Source: Gracilaria gracilis (Eukaryota > Rhodophyta > Florideophyceae > Gracilariales > Gracilariaceae). Taken from it: a stretch of 64,000 bases of DNA. Location: positions 186,001-250,000 of the forward strand of contig JARGSG010000079.1 in NCBI GenBank assembly GCA_030374805.1, in the 5' to 3' direction. The position numbers and the translations under genes were made by a program. A model generated the notes under the pieces. It saw nothing but the letters and a program-made list of their open reading frames with translations. It made no database searches and was not told where the DNA came from. Position 1 is the stretch's first letter. Each line of letters begins with the position of its first letter. Shown here one piece after another: positions 18,359 to 30,240 of this stretch.

Positions 18359-20685
18359 GAGGAGAGAAGCATTTAACGGTGTTTCTTAAAGGTTTAAAAA
18401 AAACTAATATTATTTCACTAACTTTAAACAAACAAACAAACCTTCGATTGAAGAGCAACCTTTTTCTCATATTGTACCGTTGAACAACTTGCCGTTCAAC
18501 CTGATTTAGGGCCCAGAGAGATAGATACATTAGATATGGCTGTGACAAAGAAGTACGTAGTACTGAGTCACTTTTACTGATAGTAACGCTGGGTTATCTT
18601 TTTTGCTGCACTTGCTTCAATATCATGAAGTTTTTGGACATCAGACAAACTTGTTCATGAACAATTTTGTTGTGAATTAACAGGAAGTGCGCGAGAATAC
18701 GAACACAAGAGAGATACTTCGTACTGGTGGACGCAAGAAGCAAGCCTACCGGGCCCAGCAATGGTGTTCAGCTAAGAAGAGAGGCAGCTCTTCATCCTTA
18801 ACCAATTTGCCAGAATGAAACAGCACTCTGGTTTGTAAACATTTACACTAGCTAGCAACTTCCAAGTGCTTCGTTACCTCGTAGTCAGAAGTCCATGAAA
18901 ATTAGCAGGGGGGAATTCATCTCCCTCACAAAGAAATGACCGTTTCAGAAACGTATGGAGAGTATGGTTGAATCCATTTCTTCTCTTTAACACGCAATTC
19001 GTGAGTCAATAGTAGTTTTTTTGGCAGGTTTTGAGGAACTTACAAGCGATGTAAGTAACTTTTTTTCAGCCAATTCTTATGAAACCTTGTATTTCAGGCA
19101 ATTGGAAGGCGAAAAACTCGAATATGGCCTCAAAACAATGCAGAAACGAGCCATTTTCAAACTATATTGAATCCAAAACCGGGAAGTTTTTGAAATTTAC
19201 ATCGATAAAAGTATTGAAAAAATAAGAGTTCATCCACGCGACGTCTGCATTACAGTGTACAGAATCCGAAAACCAATTCTTTCTTCTTCAAAAACCCGAC
19301 ACTCACAAATTATTGGGCGAAACACAGTGTGACAGCAACGCACTGCAGTTTTCACACTGCATTGTTGACTGCGTCATCGTCAAGGTGCATCGCACGCGAT
19401 AGTCAGCCAGGACCGTCGTAGATACATATGGACTTTATACTATGGAGACTGCAAAGAACTTGAACTCCAAAGCTCATTCTTATCCGTTTTCGCCTTGGTC
19501 AATGATAACAATCAAACAGCTTGAATCACACAGCTAACACGGATGGCTCAAAAGTCGGGCAAACAATGAGCCACATGCATTGTGTCTCTGCATAAACGCA
19601 AACTCAAATGCAAACAGATTGTTTCTACCACAATGATCAAAACAAACGCTAGCAGAACGTCTGGCACAACATAGTTTACTCTGCATAATTCACGGCAATA
19701 CCAGAATCCAAAATGTTTTGAGTTCTTCTGGTTCCAACAACAACACTCACCAATGTAGCAACAGTTATGAAAATGTGCGGCTGATATATCAATTACTACA
19801 CGTAGAAGCAGAACAAAGTCAAACCATCCCCCCAAAACCATTATCCAGCTGTCGAGAGGAATAAAAAAAAGCTCAAACTGGGGATTGATCAGAAACCAGT
19901 GCCCACTCATAGCCAGTAGTGTGCAAACCAGAGACGCTGAAACAATGAACGGCGGCATCGCCGCAATGACGAACACAATGTGTTCTTCGTTTACTTTCAA
20001 ACATATTGGTTCTACGCAAAACAATAAATAGTTGCAGCGCAATAGACGATGGTGATAAACCTGAACCAACATTTGTATACTGCATTGTTTCCAATTACAG
20101 GCTATACCGCATAATAAGTTAACCTCGGAAATCCAGATATAGAGTCTGGGTGTTGAGTATGTCTTGAGTCTATGAGCAACCAAAATTGCCAGGAAGTTCG
20201 GCAAAGATGACGTGATAAGGCAAAAACTTATTTTCAATACTAAAGGATTTGCGACAGATGATCGAGCCCAGAATTGAAGTCGGGTCAGTTTTCTAGTATA
20301 CAAATATATATCTTTGCCCTGATCGAATTGGGATAGCTCCTGAGGATATGTATTCACGCAAATACGGTAGACAAAGGGCACCTTTATGCCATGTAGATCC
20401 CATACAGAACATTTATGGAACGCTCTGCCAACTTAACGCATGTATTTGCTGTCTTCTTCTAATTGTAGACTCATCTCAGGCTTTCGGTTGAAACGTGATG
20501 CCAAACACCCAAATCCCTTTTACCTGATAATCGTCACGGAGAACACGCTACCGAACGCCTTCGCTTCAGACCTCGCTCTGGTTTGAGCTTATTATCTCAA
20601 CTTCATTTCCATTTTGAACGATCTGGATGGCTCGGCTATCTATGGAAATTCATCGTCTTTCCGACGAAGTGTATCTATGCCCAGT
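18359..20685. other. Intergenic, no supported gene
   Basis: AT-richer sequence between the zinc-finger gene and the 3' end of the large transposase-like gene. The only long open frame is the doubtful membrane-like ORF at 19548-20381. I see no convincing terminal inverted repeat that would mark the end of the neighbouring element. Confidence 0.35.
19548..20381 (-). CDS. Doubtful hydrophobic ORF
   Basis: A 277-codon frame with several hydrophobic runs (HIVFVIAAMPPFIVSASLVC, DVLLAFVLIIVVETICLHL) that could be membrane segments. It is in AT-rich DNA, where such runs arise by chance, is unusually rich in Cys, Leu and Trp, and resembles no family that I know. Confidence 0.2.
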   Translation of the reverse strand: MPFVYRICVNTYPQELSQFDQGKDIYLYTRKLTRLQFWARSSVANPLVLKISFCLITSSLPNFLAILVAHRLKTYSTPRLYIWISEVNLLCGIACNWKQCSIQMLVQVYHHRLLRCNYLLFCVEPICLKVNEEHIVFVIAAMPPFIVSASLVCTLLAMSGHWFLINPQFELFFIPLDSWIMVLGGWFDFVLLLRVVIDISAAHFHNCCYIGECCCWNQKNSKHFGFWYCRELCRVNYVVPDVLLAFVLIIVVETICLHLSLRLCRDTMHVAHCLPDF

Positions 20686-23600
20686 CTAGCAATGTTCATT
20701 TGTATCATCGGGTAAACTAGTTTCTCGCTTATGAGAAGTCTTCAGAGAAGAAACTCTGTTCTTGATTTGAGAGGTGGCTGGAAAGTCTTGAGGTAATCCA
20801 TTCTCAGAATTGAACTGCGTTTTCAAAAGCTTCACTACTAAGGAAGGTGCAATGGCATAGTTGTTTTCGACCACAATATCTTCCACAAACTCTCGATACA
20901 CTTCAGGCATTCTGCAAGCTCTGACAGCAGCTGACCCATTCTTCTGCCGTGAGAATAGTACTTGAATATACTTCTGTATATCACTTTCGGTTGGAATGTC
21001 AAATCGATCGCCGTGCAGTTCGAGCAAATGTTCCCGCATTGAGGACGGACCCATTTTCATTGACTTGTCAGCAGCCCCTCTTTGAAACAAGTGCTGAAGA
21101 GTGATTTCGTGCTTTTCGATGTACGTTGGCACTTTTCTTGCTTTGACCTCACGACGGCTCCATCCTGGTTTCAATTTTTCTATGGTCAAGTCAGAAACAT
21201 TGACATCATTCAAGATCTGTTCGTCTTTCATGGACATTATTGATATCTCCTTCGTCTGAATCAAGTGGTTAGCCAGCGCTACAGCACGCCCAAGTACTGT
21301 TCTGCATTCTTCGTTCCCGCCATGAGAATCGCAAATAGTCATGTGCTGCAGTAAACGACCTTCCGAAGTAAAGCGTTTTTGACATTTCTCGCAAGTTATT
21401 CCTGTCTCTTCTTCACTTTCGGAGCCCGAACCTCCCTGGCTGCCATTCTCAGTTTCTCCTTCCACCGTAATCTCCTCAGCAGCAGTAAAAAACCGTGACC
21501 TTGAGTGGCCGCTTCGCACTATACGTCTGGAGAGTATGCTCTGGATCATTGCTTGTGAGAGAACTCGAACTCCTGTCTCAACCCCAATACGTTCTACATT
21601 GTCATGAATATGTGGCTGAATATCATCTTCGCGCCCACTAAGAACAGATGCCCATGACTTCACTAAGTGCATCTCAATTGGTTTGCGCGCTCCAGAACGA
21701 CTGAATTGACATCTTCTCCCCTCTCCATGATCAGAATATTTATAACAAGTCACACTTACTTTTGATCCATCAGGGGACCACCCGTCATAACGATACTCAT
21801 TGTTTCTCCCTATCCACGGCAGTCCATTAGCAGCCGTTCCTCTAAGATTATTCCATGCCTTCAGATTGGCATGTGTCCTGTCAATTCGAACCAACTCTGC
21901 CGCAGAGTTCTTCAATCCCCCACCAGATCTTAGCGCTGTGGCGAGTGATGATGGCGTAGTAACATCCATTCCCTGTGACACAATTTTGCAAACGTGTCTC
22001 ATTGCAATAGCAAAGTGAGCATCAACAAGAGATTTCCCATCCTGAGTCTCAGTATGCATGAACCGGAGTAAGGCGACGCCATTTCGTTTAGCTATAAATG
22101 GGAGTACAAGCGGTAACGTAGTATTTTGATAGCACCCAGCGTTATCTGTGAGAATAATGGCCTCAGTTACCATTGGTAAGTCAATCCTTAACCGCATCAT
22201 GCAAGCTTCCAAAAGAGAACTGACTGCTATGAGGTCCTGTTGCGTGTCACTCTGAACAATATGGTCATAGAACAAAAGCGAAAGATGGTCAGGGCCACAA
22301 TATTGATCTGTGGAGTTGTAAACTGCTGGTAAGTGAAACACGACGGCACCATGCCAACTGATACCTTTCTTACCGAAGAAGTCTGCCGTTTTTTCGCGAT
22401 AGCGGATCGGTTCAAATTTCATCTTGTAGTCGGCAAGTATAACGACGCGATTATGTTGTTTTTGCTGCAGAATGTCCTCAAACACCTTTTCTAGTGCCTT
22501 CTGCTGTGCTCTCACTCTGTGCAAGTGAGCAAAGTACAACAGAAACTTATTCCCAATATTGTCAAGCATTGAGACAGCATCACCACGTAGTGAAGGAATA
22601 AACGCCTTCAATTTGTTGAGCACGCCAAAAGGTGCCAAGCAGGCATGGCACTCAATGTCCCGGATCTCTTCCTCGTGTGAGTCAGAATTGTTTTTCGCCC
22701 TCAGGGCAAATTCGTTGTCATGCATCCCGCACAAGTCTCGATCTACGTGTGAGTCGAGAAAAATAGTCTTCATAAAATATTCCACGCACTCGATCTGATT
22801 GTTGACAGCAATCCTCTCATCTAGAGGAACAAAGATCTTTACCATTCTACACAAATCCAGAATGCTGTCATTGACATATGACCCAACCACATAATCAATT
22901 GCGGACTTCCTCTTACTGTCACGAGCTGTCAAACATGAACATGTTTTGAAGAACGTAGTCCTTCCAAGCGCTTGTTCTTGATGTTGATCACAGGTGTTCA
23001 GATATTCTTTGTACAGTACAACTCGCTTCTTCTTCCTAGTGACAGCTGGTAAAATGTAATCTTTTTCATTGATAGTAATACGTTTAGTTCCCCAAGATAG
23101 CAGTTGAATATTTGGCCTTAGAAATATAAACCTTACCATGAATTCCACCTGATTCTGATCGCAGCGCGAAACATGTCTTTTGCGAATACTCAGTTTTCCA
23201 TTTATCAAAAGGGAATCCCAATCCAATCTCGCGACTACGTATATTCTTTCTGAGATTACGATGCAACTGTCTCCAGCATCAATAACGTGGCCATCAGAAT
23301 TGTGCAAACTTGCCTCTTCCAAAAACTCGTTGAGTGAGTTGCGCTTCATTGATGAGCACAAGACAGCTCTGAGGACACGTCTTTCAACCGAATCTCGCTT
23401 CGTGGCTTTCAAGGCCGGTGCAATATCTTTCGTAATGCAGGGAAGGCTAGTGCCATCGAAAAAGCCAAATCTCGTTTGGATGTAAGTTTGTGGATCGGCA
23501 GGATACAAAAGTGTGGAAAGCTTGTCTAATATTTGACGTAGAACATTGTCACATCTTTTTAGGTCCGATAGTGAAGCTTCTCTGACTGAGACGAGATGCC

Positions 23601-23745
23601 GTGATGCGGGTAAATTGTGTGCCAAAGCTTGGAGTCCAAGGGAGGTGAGAACGTTTTTCAGTGAAGGCTCAGATACAGGTCCATCATGAATTTCGTTCAT
23701 TTCGTTGTATCGGACACGTTTGATGCTTCGTTGAGACCTCATCAT
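20686..23745 (-). CDS. Large transposase-like protein with zinc finger, family unknown
   Basis: A single uninterrupted frame of 1019 residues. Residues 434-580 look like an RNase H-fold DDE core: VVILADYKMKF (Asp439), AIILTDNAGCYQN (Asp534), then HTETQDGKSLVDAHFA (Asp569, Asp575) as a candidate for the third acid. The preceding half has many Cys and His residues (CHACLAPFG at about 366). A C2H2-like finger follows at 785-808 (CEKCQKRF), after an acidic Ser-rich linker, and the last 200 residues are basic. I recall similar uncharacterised proteins, with the TDNAGCYQ and HTETQDGK blocks, in algae and invertebrates. A transposase or domesticated transposase is inference. It has no visible introns, and flanking inverted repeats were not found. 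Confidence 0.6.
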   Translation of the reverse strand: MMRSQRSIKRVRYNEMNEIHDGPVSEPSLKNVLTSLGLQALAHNLPASRHLVSVREASLSDLKRCDNVLRQILDKLSTLLYPADPQTYIQTRFGFFDGTSLPCITKDIAPALKATKRDSVERRVLRAVLCSSMKRNSLNEFLEEASLHNSDGHVIDAGDSCIVISERIYVVARLDWDSLLINGKLSIRKRHVSRCDQNQVEFMVRFIFLRPNIQLLSWGTKRITINEKDYILPAVTRKKKRVVLYKEYLNTCDQHQEQALGRTTFFKTCSCLTARDSKRKSAIDYVVGSYVNDSILDLCRMVKIFVPLDERIAVNNQIECVEYFMKTIFLDSHVDRDLCGMHDNEFALRAKNNSDSHEEEIRDIECHACLAPFGVLNKLKAFIPSLRGDAVSMLDNIGNKFLLYFAHLHRVRAQQKALEKVFEDILQQKQHNRVVILADYKMKFEPIRYREKTADFFGKKGISWHGAVVFHLPAVYNSTDQYCGPDHLSLLFYDHIVQSDTQQDLIAVSSLLEACMMRLRIDLPMVTEAIILTDNAGCYQNTTLPLVLPFIAKRNGVALLRFMHTETQDGKSLVDAHFAIAMRHVCKIVSQGMDVTTPSSLATALRSGGGLKNSAAELVRIDRTHANLKAWNNLRGTAANGLPWIGRNNEYRYDGWSPDGSKVSVTCYKYSDHGEGRRCQFSRSGARKPIEMHLVKSWASVLSGREDDIQPHIHDNVERIGVETGVRVLSQAMIQSILSRRIVRSGHSRSRFFTAAEEITVEGETENGSQGGSGSESEEETGITCEKCQKRFTSEGRLLQHMTICDSHGGNEECRTVLGRAVALANHLIQTKEISIMSMKDEQILNDVNVSDLTIEKLKPGWSRREVKARKVPTYIEKHEITLQHLFQRGAADKSMKMGPSSMREHLLELHGDRFDIPTESDIQKYIQVLFSRQKNGSAAVRACRMPEVYREFVEDIVVENNYAIAPSLVVKLLKTQFNSENGLPQDFPATSQIKNRVSSLKTSHKRETSLPDDTNEHC

Positions 23746-24858
23746 TATTGAGGGTAATACGAACTATTGGTTTACTAAGACACGTTTGATTGCAAGATTG
23801 AAGAGGGTAGTGGTGGGTTTTTGTTGGGAAGTACTTCAGATCATGTACAGAGGATATACCGGAACGGTACGAGGCAGAAGGATTTCAAAATTGAATGTCA
23901 GTTGTAGAACGTATAAATAGAAATTGTATGCAAGTTTGAAACCAGTATTTTTCGAATATATCTATCGACGTCTAGTATTGGTGTCTTACCCTCAGAAGTC
24001 GCTCCTTACATTCTTACAACGCGTCCTAACACTTCGAGAATGTAGCAATCTTGCATAAGGGTTACATTCTTGTCATCTTCAGAGTCAGGGCTGTCTCTTG
24101 ATACGCGTTTCATTGGCGTTATCCAGTAGTAGGAAATTATTCATTGTCAACTTTCCTCAGAAAAAACCTACATTGACTGGCGAACCGGGTGTTAATGCGG
24201 ACATCAACCTTCTATTTTTTAGTTGAAATAAACCATACGAGAAAAATTTTCTCTCATGAAGAAAATGTTCTACGTTCTTCCTGAATCCATTTCAAAATTC
24301 AACATCACCTTGACAACACTTTTTACAGACTTCGCATTGCGAAGTTCGCAAGACCTGGTTAGACACTACAGTACCAGTGCCTTCTTCATGAAAGAGGGAA
24401 TCTGTAGGGAAAGATTTGTTTAATTTTTACAAGAAGAGAGATATTGGGCTCATTACTTTCTCCTCCACGTATTTATGGAGGGGAAGTCTAAAAAAGAAGC
24501 GATACGACCCTGCGACCCTGAGCTTACCGGCTTCCCATACAATACGTGGAGAAAAACGTAATGAGCCCGATACATAATGATACGGTGGAAACTCTGCGTT
24601 ACACCTCTTGAGTGCATCATCCGAACTCCACACTACTATCATGCTACACGTAGTTCCGAAAGTTGGGGAGCCTGCAGGGAGGTGCGGGAAAACTGGATTC
24701 CAAAGTATCTTTCAAAGAAAAACTGCTTAGCACAGTAGAATCAAGGAATCCACCGATTCAACTCTCTTTTGACTCAAATAGTGAATGATGAAACTATAGT
24801 GCATGATTGAAGTACGTAAAAAGCAATAAGATTAGAAGTGAACATTAAAGAATAGTTC
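23746..24858. other. Intergenic with a foldback element
   Basis: No gene is supported. The minus-strand 5' flank of the large transposase-like gene lies at 23746-24000, and the foldback element at 24442-24572 is the only structured feature I see. Confidence 0.5.
24442..24572. mobile_element. MITE-like foldback, 131 bp
   Basis: Terminal inverted repeats of 32 bp: 24442-24473 begins TATTGGGCTCATTAC and ends TCCACGTATT; the complement of 24541-24572 begins TATCGGGCTCATTAC and ends TCCACGTATT. I count four differences, all but one in the central seven bases. The 67-bp spacer has no ORF. This is the architecture of a minimal non-autonomous DNA transposon. No clear target duplication is visible. 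Confidence 0.65.
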
Positions 24859-25709
24859 TCAAATAATTTCTACACATATGATATCTTCCTCCCGTACGTA
24901 CTTGTCATCAGGAGCCTTAAGATCCACGTAATAAACTTTTGTTTGATCCGCGTATGTCAGAATCTGTTTGCTCAAAACATGAGATTCAACACGAAATGGA
25001 AGTTGAATTGAACAGGAGGACTTAACGGAATCAGAAGCCGTTTTGCGTAAAGCCTTCAACGCCTTTTGAAACCCGAGAACCTTGGGATGATAATCCTTCA
25101 TAGGGTCAAACTGCTTCGTAAGCCACAGTTTATGGAGCAGTTTGACATCATTCATCGGCTCCGGCCATGTTATAGCGAGCTCAAATGCAGACCCGTCATC
25201 TGAAACAGAACTCTGAATTTCATTTGACCCTGTTCCAGATGGCAAAACAATTGCTAAAGTCAAATGCTTTGTTGTAGAATTGACATTTTCCCATTCAGAC
25301 ATCAACACCATAGGATAAAATTTACCTATGGATGGGCATGGTAGCGGTTCTGGAGAAAATTCGATGCTGTCATCAATGTCGACAACCTCCTTGTCCACAT
25401 TTTCCCCACCTCTAGGGGTCATATTCTCCGATGTTTGTGGATTCAATACGGCTTGAAAAATGTTAGTTTACCAGAAGGTGTCGCTCAACAATATAATAAC
25501 TTACTCGATGATTTCAACATTTCCTGGCGAATTTTGTGAAATTTAGCCTTAAATGTAGAGAACCGAAATGGTTTGAATAGCGGATCCATATCGAAGACTT
25601 CCTTGGCCGTCTCCGTACCAAGTAGGTCACCTCTTTCGAACATACTTTTGATTTTTAAGACTGCCGGGGAGTCTTCACGCAGTTGCGGTCGCCTTCTTTT
25701 GGGAGCCAT
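24859..25709 (-). CDS. Two-exon gene of unknown function, possible transposon accessory protein
   Basis: Exon 1 runs from the ATG at 25709 (MAPKRRRPQLRED) to about 25501. The intron begins with consensus GTAAGT (minus strand from about 25500), contains a CTAAC branch-like sequence, and ends TTTTTCAAG near 25450. Exon 2 then reads VLNPQTSENMT to the stop at 24859. The product is about 260 residues: a basic N-terminus, a short helical segment (FRFSTFKAKFHKIRQEML) and an all-beta-looking C-terminal half. I recognise no domain. It is divergent from the DDE transposase gene 1.2 kb away, the arrangement of two-gene DNA transposons, so an accessory role is possible. Confidence 0.5.
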
Positions 25710-26930
25710 GAGTGCTGTGGGTTCTAGTTATCTTTCTGAGTAAAACCAATGCACATCTTAGAAAGCAAGAGAGAATCTGACGCTTAAGAAGGAATGACAG
25801 ATTTGAAGATATCTGTAAAATATCAATGTTATCTAGTGACCTAGCGAGGCTGTATCCTAGGGGACAACGCTATGAATTCAATGCCTTCAAACAAAAGTTG
25901 TGTAGTGTATGTGATTCAATGTGGGTACAGTTACCTTTGACTTTGACGTCATATGAACCGCAGAACATTTCTGAATGTCCAACGAATTTGATAACAAATA
26001 TCAGGTCATACAAATTCACTGTATAGACACAACCATGTCAGTACACGTACATATTTTCTTACTGCTGCACACGGTGGCAGTTTGTATGTGCAAGTAAGCT
26101 TTACTTATAATTAATAGAAGTATACTTAGTAGTTTATTAGAATGCTTGCCGCGCTTGCGGTTTTGCACCAGGAACTTTGCAACATGAAGGAGTGAACTTC
26201 CTGTCCGAGTCGAGGTCGTTATTACTCGCCATCGCATTGGCTTCCCATTCGATGCCACATCTGAAAGAGAGACAATGGTGCTCCCATTAACATAAAACAC
26301 TAGTTAGCCAAAAACTCTTCGAAGTGTACCCACCGCTTATCACTCAACTTTAGCTCAACCGCTTAATTTGGAAGGTTTTCTCGATTTTTAGGCTCTCATA
26401 AATCCCCAGAGAACGTAGGATACCGTACAAAATTTCTATTATCATGTAGAAAGAAGGTGACATATTTCACTTCTATAAGTTTTTGTTTCTCACATCAAAT
26501 TATTCATGAGTAGAGTTGAAGTCGACTGAGGGCGTAAAGTCGACTTTTCAAGGTCCGCCTGAAGAAGAACGTTAACAGAAAAACAATAACCACTGTCACG
26601 TCGTCACAAAACCCGAAGTATGGTTGTAAGATAATTCTTAAAATAAACTGACATTCTTATCGTCAGAGGAGCAATTCTGGGTATTCCCGCTACATGTTTA
26701 CACTCTCCACATACTTCTGCTTTTCTTTAGGTTTCCACACTAACAGTAGCAAACACAAACCTTGCAGGAGAAGCAAATTCAAGACAGCAATCAACTACAA
26801 TAGAGAGGGGACATGTTCCCTATTGATCGCGGGAATGATAGCACTATTCGTTATAAGTGATGATCAATATCTACGATAGTTCGACGCGGTCTACGATTCT
26901 CACTTCCTTCAAGATCGTTTTACTCGAGTG
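25710..26930. other. Divergent intergenic region
   Basis: It separates the accessory-like gene (minus) from the transposase gene (plus) and presumably holds both promoters. I see no further gene, RNA or repeat. Confidence 0.4.
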
Positions 26931-27842
26931 ATGACCACTACGCGGAAATTGGCGACAGCGAACACGTTTCGTGGCGCTAGCATTAGCATCTTGAAAAACG
27001 TTCGCAAAAGGAACTCTTCTGTCTACAGTTCCCGGTTTCGCTCGCTATTTGGTGTCACATTCCGGACATGTGCTACATTGTGGAATAAGATACGACCGGA
27101 GTTGCGCAAAAATGCAAAACCAAAGCATTTATTATGGGGTCTTTTGTTTCTGCGACAGTACTCCACTGAGCATGTCAACGCAACTATATGTGGAGTGGAT
27201 GAAAAAAGCTTCAGGAAATGGTGCTGGATATTCGTATATCACTTACAACGAATTAAAGCGGTACGTTTTCTTTAATATGTTTCTGATTTGGATATATACA
27301 TAACTTTTTCTAACACGTCCAAATAGATATGCTTGGGTTCTCGGTTCTCAACCACACCGTTTCAGCTGTGCTACATGTCTGTAGACGGTACGGACTGCCC
27401 TATTGCAGAGCCGCAACAATTTTCGAGAAACTGGTACTCGCACAAGTTGCATTGTGCTGGTTTGCGATATGAGACAGGTATTTCCATTCACAGTGGAGAA
27501 ATTGTGTGGATTAATGGAGGGTTTCCATGCGGACATTATCCTGATGTGAACATTTTTCGTCGTGATTTGAAAACACACCTTCGAACCAATGAACATATTG
27601 TGACAGATGCGGGATATGGAGATGAAGCCTGTGTTACTACAAACAAAGTACCCCACAACTTGAAAAAGCTGCACGGATGCATTAGAGCAAGGCACGAAAA
27701 TATACATCACTGTTTGAAGGAATTTGAAGTTCTCAACAGAAAATTTCGTCACAGACGAGCTCTGCATTCGGTTTGCTTTCATGCTGTAGCTAATGTTACA
27801 CAAGTCGCCATTTGTAATGGCGAGAAGATTTATGACATTTGA
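26931..27842 (+). CDS. DDE transposase, IS5/Harbinger-like (DDE_Tnp_4), two exons
   Basis: Exon 1 is 26931-27260 and exon 2 is 27327-27842. The 66-nt intron starts GTACGT and ends AAATAG, and joining keeps the frame (RIKA then ICLGSRF). Exon 1 carries a helical N-domain with KPKHLLWGLLFLRQYSTEH. Exon 2 carries the catalytic core: SVDGTDCPI (first Asp), GGFPCGHYPDVN, IVTDAGYGDEA (second Asp), and RARHENIHHCLKEFEVL with the candidate Glu, followed by KFRH. This pattern is typical of DDE_Tnp_4 transposases of algae and oomycetes. It is about 282 residues and appears intact. ATG at 26931 is the first in frame. Element ends were not found. Confidence 0.8.
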
Positions 27843-28621
27843 TTACGACATTATCTCTTTAAAAGAAGTTTCTAAAGTCTATATTCTTTTGCTTCTTTTT
27901 CTACAGAATGAAATCAGCTCAAACCCGGTTTGTGGTTTTCTCATTCAGGAAACATATACTGCTCAGAAAGGATAATGTTTTTTAACTTACGTGCCTTAAG
28001 TTTTAAGAATCTTATCCTTCTGATCTTCCGCATCTTTCCCGTAGCTCCCAGGGGTTATTGACAAGTCACAATGGCCATACATACCACGGGAAAACCCACA
28101 CGTCACTTGAGAACCTCAACCAACTGCCTCACTAAGCAGTCTTTCTGTTACGGATGAGCCCTTCACCATATTACGTGAAGTGGTCGCAACACGAATCGTT
28201 TGCTGCCCCGTCGTCCCGGCGAGAGATCATATTTCGTTCCATGTTTCAGTTGCATCCCTTCCCTCGGACCAGTTCGGTTTGGGGCCCGAGATTTGCCTTT
28301 TGAGTCGTATTCATGACCAAAAGAGAATCTTTGGCGGCTAAAAACGAGCCTTAAAGACGAAACCTACGCGAACCGAGTGCCCCGTAGCAGCACAACAAAA
28401 GTGCGTCATCAGAATTCCTCCATGACAGTAGCAGTGTGAGTCCCAAATCTCGAAACTGTGCACAGCAAGTTCAGTAACTATAGGCGTACTTCTTCATCAC
28501 AGTCCATTTCGAAACCCGCTACTTAAACTGTTTTTGTTTCATCCTGCTGAGATACAAATATTGGAGTTGCGAAGTGGCATACATTGCAGGCCATAGTGCC
28601 CAACATCTAAACGTGGCTGAT
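27843..28621. other. Intergenic, no supported gene
   Basis: Between the transposase and the two-exon gene at 28622. I see no gene or repeat; the last few hundred bases should contain the promoter of the downstream gene. Confidence 0.4.
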
Positions 28622-30240
28622 ATGTCTTCGACACCACAAATGACCGCTGCTTCCACTACCGATAATAACGCGGGAAGGAGAAGGTCTTCTCTTCGCGATG
28701 GAAAAGGGTCAAGCAGAGTAAGATCGTCGAGGACAGAATCAGTGAGACCAATCGTCCGACGAGATGCACTGCGAGGTGTGATCAATTCTGGTCTTAGACA
28801 GCAACGATTCATTGGAAGAGTGATTCATTACGTACCAGGACTTTCTCACCGACGAATAAATGTGGAAGCGAACAAAAACTGCACATCCTCTTCTATCTTT
28901 TACGTACCGCAGAAAAAAGGGATTACTCCGTGCCAGATAAAGAAGGTGAGACCCAGCGCGGAACATGTGGTTCGCAGCAATGATGAGTTTTTTGTATCCT
29001 TTGTCGGCATGAGCATCGCATCTCATGATAATGAAACTGGCTTTAGCGCCCACAGGTCTGATAACGAGTTACTCTTGTACAGTACGAAATGCTTAACGAG
29101 AACACAAGGATTGGGGCTGGTGCCGAAAAAGGTCGAGGAAGAACTCGCGCGAGATAATGCACTAGCTCAGAACCAGCTTTCAAGCCCTTCCACACCAAAC
29201 GAGGATGATGGGGGCGAAATACCTCCGAATGAAAGGGGTGGCGAAACAATAGATGTTGTTCAACAAACAGCCCAAAATGCCCGCGTAGATACTGGTTACG
29301 CGTCTATGTTTACTTCAGAGGACAGGGTGTACATTCATTACGATCCGGTAGTAGATGCGCGCAACAGTGGGACTATGGCTGATACTTTTGTCACAATACC
29401 CGCAACCAAGAGAATATATGCTTGTAGCGAAGAACTTTCGTTGTCTACTAAAGATGTTGATGATCATCATCATGGAGACGAAGGTAATCAACAGTCTCAG
29501 TGCGTTCAATCGCTTTTTATGAGGTTTACTGTGATGGAAATCGACAAGATAAGTGATTTGCAGGCCCGAGCGGTTATCGGAGTTGATCATTTTGGGAGTT
29601 TTGTTTCCCAAAGTGCGGGAAGCATACCATACATTCAGCTTCTCACCAAAGCTTTTGCGGTGGCTAGTTCTGCTGGAAGACATGGTTTGAAGAGTTATTC
29701 CAGGCCAGATCATGTGCTCACGGTCGACAAGGAGTTCTTCCTGGCGAACCCTGTGAGAGACAGTGACGTGGAAAGCAACGAAGACGAATCAAAGCAGGAG
29801 AACTACTTGCGAGTAAGTCTACAAATTTTTCTACGTTCACGAGCACATGGGTTTTAGTTCTAACCAAGATATCGATGTTTCCGCTCCATTTTTTCCCTCA
29901 TTGTTCTCAGTATGGGTACTATTTCTTTCTAAACAAGCCGGTAGAGGCGAAATTGTACGCCAAGACAAATACTGCTGACGAAAATGTGCCACTGATGATG
30001 AAAAGAACTGATATGAAACAGAGACCAGGTCGGAGGGAATGTGAGTACATTCCACTAACAGAGACTAGTTATGTTGTTATGAAGGTCACTCGGGGATGTT
30101 GCAAGCTCTCACACGAAGACATCGCAAGAAGAAGCGAAGGACATAAGCTGAGACTGGATAATATGCTCAGCATGAGCACAGCAATTGAAGTGCTGGCAGA
30201 GGCGGAACGAAAAAAAGGAGGTCTTCTACCAAGGCTTTAG
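28622..30240 (+). CDS. Two-exon protein of unknown function
   Basis: Exon 1 is 28622-29812 and exon 2 is 29911-30240. The 98-nt intron begins GTAAGT and ends TTGTTCTCAG, with the junction between codons (ENYLR then YGYYFFLN). The product is 506 residues. The N-terminal 40 residues are Ser/Thr/Arg-rich, followed by a conserved-looking stretch (QRFIGRVIHYVPGLSHRR), an acidic linker (about 175-225) and a mixed C-terminal half ending in a basic, Glu-rich helix (TAIEVLAEAERKK). No domain is recognised. Clean splice sites and intact exons argue for a real gene. It faces VPS33 tail-to-tail 356 bp away. Confidence 0.6.
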
